The position numbers were made by a program, and so were the translations under genes. Shown piece after piece: positions 52,747 to 55,200 of a stretch of DNA of 55,200 nucleotides (position 1 is the stretch's first letter; every line of letters starts with the position of its first letter). The notes beneath the pieces were generated by a model. It made no database searches, was not told the origin of the DNA, and worked only from the letters and a program-made list of their open reading frames with translations. Location: contig JADJGU010000010.1 in NCBI GenBank assembly GCA_016707885.1, positions 1 to 55,200 of the forward strand, given 5' to 3'. Source of the DNA: Sphingomonadales bacterium. Lineage in GTDB: Bacteria; Pseudomonadota; Alphaproteobacteria; Sphingomonadales; Sphingomonadaceae.

Positions 52747-53781
52747 GTGACCACTTCACCGCGTATCGCTATCGACGCGATGGGCGGTGATGAAGGCGTT
52801 CGCGTGATGATCGCGGGTGCTGCATTGGCGCGCCACCGGCACGAAAGCTTCAAATTCCTGCTGGTCGGGGATGAAGTGCAGATCAAGGCTGCGCTCGAAA
52901 ACCATCCGAATCTGCGCGCCGCCTCCGAAATCCTGCATACCACTGAAGTTGTCACCGGTGACGATAAGCCCAGCCAGGCGCTGCGCAAGTCGCGCGGCAG
53001 CTCGATGGGGCTGGCGATCAACGCGGTTAAAGCCGGTGATGCCGCCGCTGCGGTCAGTGCTGGCAATACCGGCGCGCTGATGGCGATGGCCAAGGTCGCG
53101 CTGCGCACCATGCCGGGGATTGACCGGCCCGCGCTTGCCGCCTTGTTGCCAACGCTCACCGAAACCGACGTCGTGATGCTTGATCTGGGCGCCAACACCG
53201 AATGCGACGCGCGCAATCTTGTGCAGTTCGCGGTGATGGGTGCCGCCTATTCGCGCATCCTTTATAATTGGGAAAAGCCGCGCGTCCGCCTGCTGAATAT
53301 TGGCACCGAAGAGATGAAGGGCACCGACAGTTTGCGCTTTGCCGCGCAGCATCTGCGCGAAAGCCGGAGCTGCACATGCATTTTGAAGGCTTTATTGAGG
53401 CCGACAAGATCAACCGCGGCGATTGCGATGTTGTCGTGTGCGATGGCTTTTCGCATACCGCTGAAATCGATCGAGGGTGCGGCGCGTTTCGTGACCGACC
53501 TGCTGCGCCGTGCCTTTACCAGCTCGATCCGCTCCAAATTTGGCTTTCTGGTTTCGCGACCCGCGACCGAATTACTCAAACACCATCTCGATCCCAACAA
53601 CCATAATGGCGCAGTTTTTCTCGGGCTTAATGGCGTGATCGTCAAAAGCCACGGAAGCGCCAGCATCGAAGGTGTTGCCAATGCGGTGAAGGTAGCAGCC
53701 CGGCTGGTCGAGGATGACATCACCACGCGCATTGCGCAGGATCTGGAACAGATCGCAGGCAAGGAAGTTATCGAGGAATGA
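52747..53781 (+). CDS. plsX: Phosphate acyltransferase PlsX, with two compensating frame lesions
   Basis: Makes acyl-phosphate for phospholipid synthesis. A GTG at 52747 with CGGAGGGA upstream gives IAIDAMGGDEGV, and GAAAAVSAGNTGALMAMA and MLDLGANTECDARN-type blocks are canonical. Between about 53364 and 53455 the frame reads SCTCILKALLRPTRS.. where PlsX should read PELHMHFEGFIEADKINRGD..DVVVCDGFS; that sequence is present in another frame. One base is missing near 53364 (CCGGAG, expected CCCGGAG) and about five near 53451-53463, restoring the frame at SIEGAARFVTDLLRRAF. The 344-residue frame is therefore wrong in the middle; the intact protein would be slightly longer. Confidence 0.9.
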   Translation: MTTSPRIAIDAMGGDEGVRVMIAGAALARHRHESFKFLLVGDEVQIKAALENHPNLRAASEILHTTEVVTGDDKPSQALRKSRGSSMGLAINAVKAGDAAAAVSAGNTGALMAMAKVALRTMPGIDRPALAALLPTLTETDVVMLDLGANTECDARNLVQFAVMGAAYSRILYNWEKPRVRLLNIGTEEMKGTDSLRFAAQHLRESRSCTCILKALLRPTRSTAAIAMLSCAMAFRIPLKSIEGAARFVTDLLRRAFTSSIRSKFGFLVSRPATELLKHHLDPNNHNGAVFLGLNGVIVKSHGSASIEGVANAVKVAARLVEDDITTRIAQDLEQIAGKEVIEE

Positions 53782-54744
53782 GCGAACCCGCGCTTCGTGC
53801 CGTCATCAAAGGGACGGGATCCGCACTGCCGAAGCGCCGTGTTTCCAATGCCGAACTGGCCGCACAGGTCGATACCTCGGATGAGTGGATCACCGAACGC
53901 ACAGGCATAAAATTCCGCCACATTGCAGGACCTGACGAAACCACCGCGACGCTCGGAGCAGAAGCCGCGCGCAACGCGCTCGACGCAGCCGGGATGACTG
54001 AGGCCGATATCGACCTGATCATTGTGGCGACCTGCACCCCCGACCAGACTTTCCCGGCAGCGGCGACCAAGGTGCAGCATATCCTCGGCCATCATGGCGG
54101 CGTCGCCTTTGATGTTGCGGCGGTATGCTCCGGCTTCCTCTACGGCTTTTCGGTTGCGGAAAGCATGATTCGTGCGGGCTCTGCCAAAAATGCATTGGTG
54201 ATTGGCGCAGAGACGATGACTCGATTGCTCGATTGGGAGGATCGCGGCACCTGTGTGTTGTTTGGGGATGGGGCTGGCGCTGTCGTTCTTTCGGGTGAAG
54301 TGGGCGAGCGCGGTGTGCTTGCGACACAGCTTCATGCCGACGGACGGCATAATGAACTGCTGTATGTCGATGGCGGTCCGTCAACCACGGGCACTGTCGG
54401 CAAATTGCGCATGCAGGGCCGCGAGGTGTTCCGCCATGCCGTGACCAATCTTGCCAGCGTCATGCACGAGGTGCTCGAACAGGCCGAGCTGGAGCCCGCA
54501 GACATAGACTGGGTGGTGCCGCATCAGGCCAATGCCCGCATCATCGATGCGACCGTGAAAAAGCTTGGCTTGCCGGCCGAGCGCGTGATTCTGACCGTGT
54601 CTGAACATGCCAATACTTCTGCCGCGTCGGTGCCGCTCGCGCTTGACGTTGCCGTTCGCGATGCCGCACATCAAGGCCGACGGATCGGCGTGGTGGAGGC
54701 GATGGGCGGGGATTTCATGGGGCGCCTCAGTCGTTCGAATGTGA
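53778..54744 (+). CDS. fabH: 3-oxoacyl-ACP synthase III (FabH), C-terminal frame lesion
   Basis: Starts fatty-acid elongation by condensing acetyl-CoA with malonyl-ACP. ATG 53778 overlaps the plsX stop by 4 bp. Cys in AAVCSGFLYGFSVAESMI is the nucleophile; the His of VVPHQANARIID and Asn of SEHANTSAASVPLALD complete the triad. At VVEAMGGDFMGRLSRS the frame departs from the family; reading from 54718 in the next frame gives WGASVVRM and TGA at 54742-54744, the usual FabH end. Two bases are therefore missing near 54717, and the segment at VRDAAHQGRR (expected VRDGRIK..GD) is also altered. The uncorrected frame continues to 54812. Confidence 0.9.
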
Positions 54745-54850
54745 CCTATTTTCGGACGAGTAAAAATTCGTCTAGTATTTTACATCCTCCTGAAATTGCT
54801 ATACGTTCCTAGGGAATCACGGGGGTCGCGTGAATATCGGAGGAGAAACC

Positions 54851-55141
54851 ATGGCAGATGCTGGTACTTTGACGCGCGCGGATATTGCGGAAGCAATTAA
54901 TCGCCATGTCGGTCTTTCGCGCGCGGATGCATCCGCCATGATCGAATCCATTCTTGAACATGTCATCGACGCATTGGTTGCGGGTGAGAATGTGAAGATT
55001 TCGGGGTTTGGCACCTTTGTGCTGCGCGACAAGGCGCAACGCATTGGGCGCAACCCCAAAACGGGGGTCGAAGTGCCGATCACCCCGCGCCGTGTGCTGA
55101 CTTTCCGTGCGAGCCAGGGCCTGCGTCACAAGGTCAAATAG
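54851..55141 (+). CDS. ihfA: Integration host factor subunit alpha
   Basis: DNA-bending histone-like protein, partner of IhfB. ATG 54851 has GGAGGAG eight bases upstream; the GTG-type frame from 54830 is longer by seven codons. The 96-residue product shows LTRADIAEAINRHVGLSRADAS (helical dimerisation part), VKISGFGTFVLRDKAQRIGRNPKTG (beta arm with GRNPxTG and the intercalating Pro) and PRRVLTFRASQGLR. In frame and complete, unlike the three genes before it. It lies in the conserved rpmF-plsX-fabH-ihfA-MerR order. Confidence 0.95.
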   Translation: MADAGTLTRADIAEAINRHVGLSRADASAMIESILEHVIDALVAGENVKISGFGTFVLRDKAQRIGRNPKTGVEVPITPRRVLTFRASQGLRHKVK

Positions 55142-55147
55142 GCCGTT

Positions 55148-55200
55148 ATGGACAAAGCACCCGAAGCGTTTTTGACCATTGGCGAAATGGCCGACCGGCT
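55148..55200 (+). CDS. MerR family transcriptional regulator (partial)
   Basis: ATG 55148, 6 bp after the ihfA stop, opens a frame that runs off the window: MDKAPEAFLTIGEMADRL. TIGEMADRL is the first helix of a MerR-type winged HTH. This gene follows ihfA in many alphaproteobacteria. Only 17 full codons are visible, so the call rests on this start plus the gene order. Confidence 0.8.
   Translation, partial: MDKAPEAFLTIGEMADR

Overview
The window looks like chromosomal DNA of a sphingomonad (Sphingomonadales, Alphaproteobacteria; Sphingopyxis- or Sphingorhabdus-like). This rests on the protein families, on alphaproteobacterial gene orders (rpmF-plsX-fabH-ihfA-MerR; HIG1-like protein followed by PduO-type adenosyltransferase; tonB-exbB-exbD-exbD), on a large TonB-dependent receptor, and on GC-rich intergenic repeats. 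I see no prophage, transposase, CRISPR array, rRNA or tRNA gene.

Layout. 1-3.1 kb (minus): class Ia ribonucleotide reductase nrdA and the start of nrdB, with a long 5' region holding candidate NrdR and DnaA sites. 3.8-10.4 kb (plus): a DUF1176 protein, TesB thioesterase, a frameshifted secreted protein with a DUF3142 lipoprotein, and class I fumarase whose 3' end runs into an abnormal poly-C tract. 10.4-15.5 kb: SDR, an NRAMP-like transporter with altered metal motifs, DMT transporter, a triplicated-repeat protein, FKBP isomerase and rpsU. 15.8-20.4 kb: TonB-dependent receptor, sulfotransferase and an orphan 2Fe-2S molybdo-hydroxylase subunit. 20.4-26.6 kb: a light-damage cluster with a FeS photolyase, DCC protein, ABC1 kinase, DUF2256, a second photolyase and an SDR. 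26.7-30.6 kb: housekeeping genes (HNH nuclease, gluQ, HIG1-like, adenosyltransferase).

30.8-33.5 kb: the tonB-exbB-exbD-exbD operon that would energise receptors such as the one at 15.8 kb. 33.7-42.4 kb: GFA protein, ABC exporter, PHA depolymerase, dipeptide epimerase, serine hydrolase, and a minus-strand lipid/CoA group (thiolase, CMD protein, ABM monooxygenase, MaoC). 42.5-47.8 kb: MscS channel and a fragment of an exosortase-A-type polysaccharide locus (O-ligase, small membrane protein, glycosyltransferase, acidic membrane protein). 47.8-49.8 kb: a small HTH protein divergent from an S24-type repressor across two identical palindromic operators, then an MBL hydrolase. 49.9-52.3 kb: CPBP protease, AraC regulator, MAPEG protein. 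52.5-55.2 kb: rpmF, plsX, fabH, ihfA and the start of a MerR gene.

Data quality matters here. rpmF, plsX and fabH are normally essential, yet each carries frame lesions best explained by missing bases. The gene at 5848 also carries a one-base lesion, and the fumarase gene ends in two exact 35-base C runs. I read these as probable consensus errors rather than gene decay. The most interesting apparently real signals are the twin operators at 48372-48405, a hairpin placing a Shine-Dalgarno sequence in its loop at 5824-5847, the NRAMP-like protein with changed TM1/TM6 motifs, and the hairpins between tonB, exbB and exbD. I found no clear evidence of a wholly undescribed multi-gene system.
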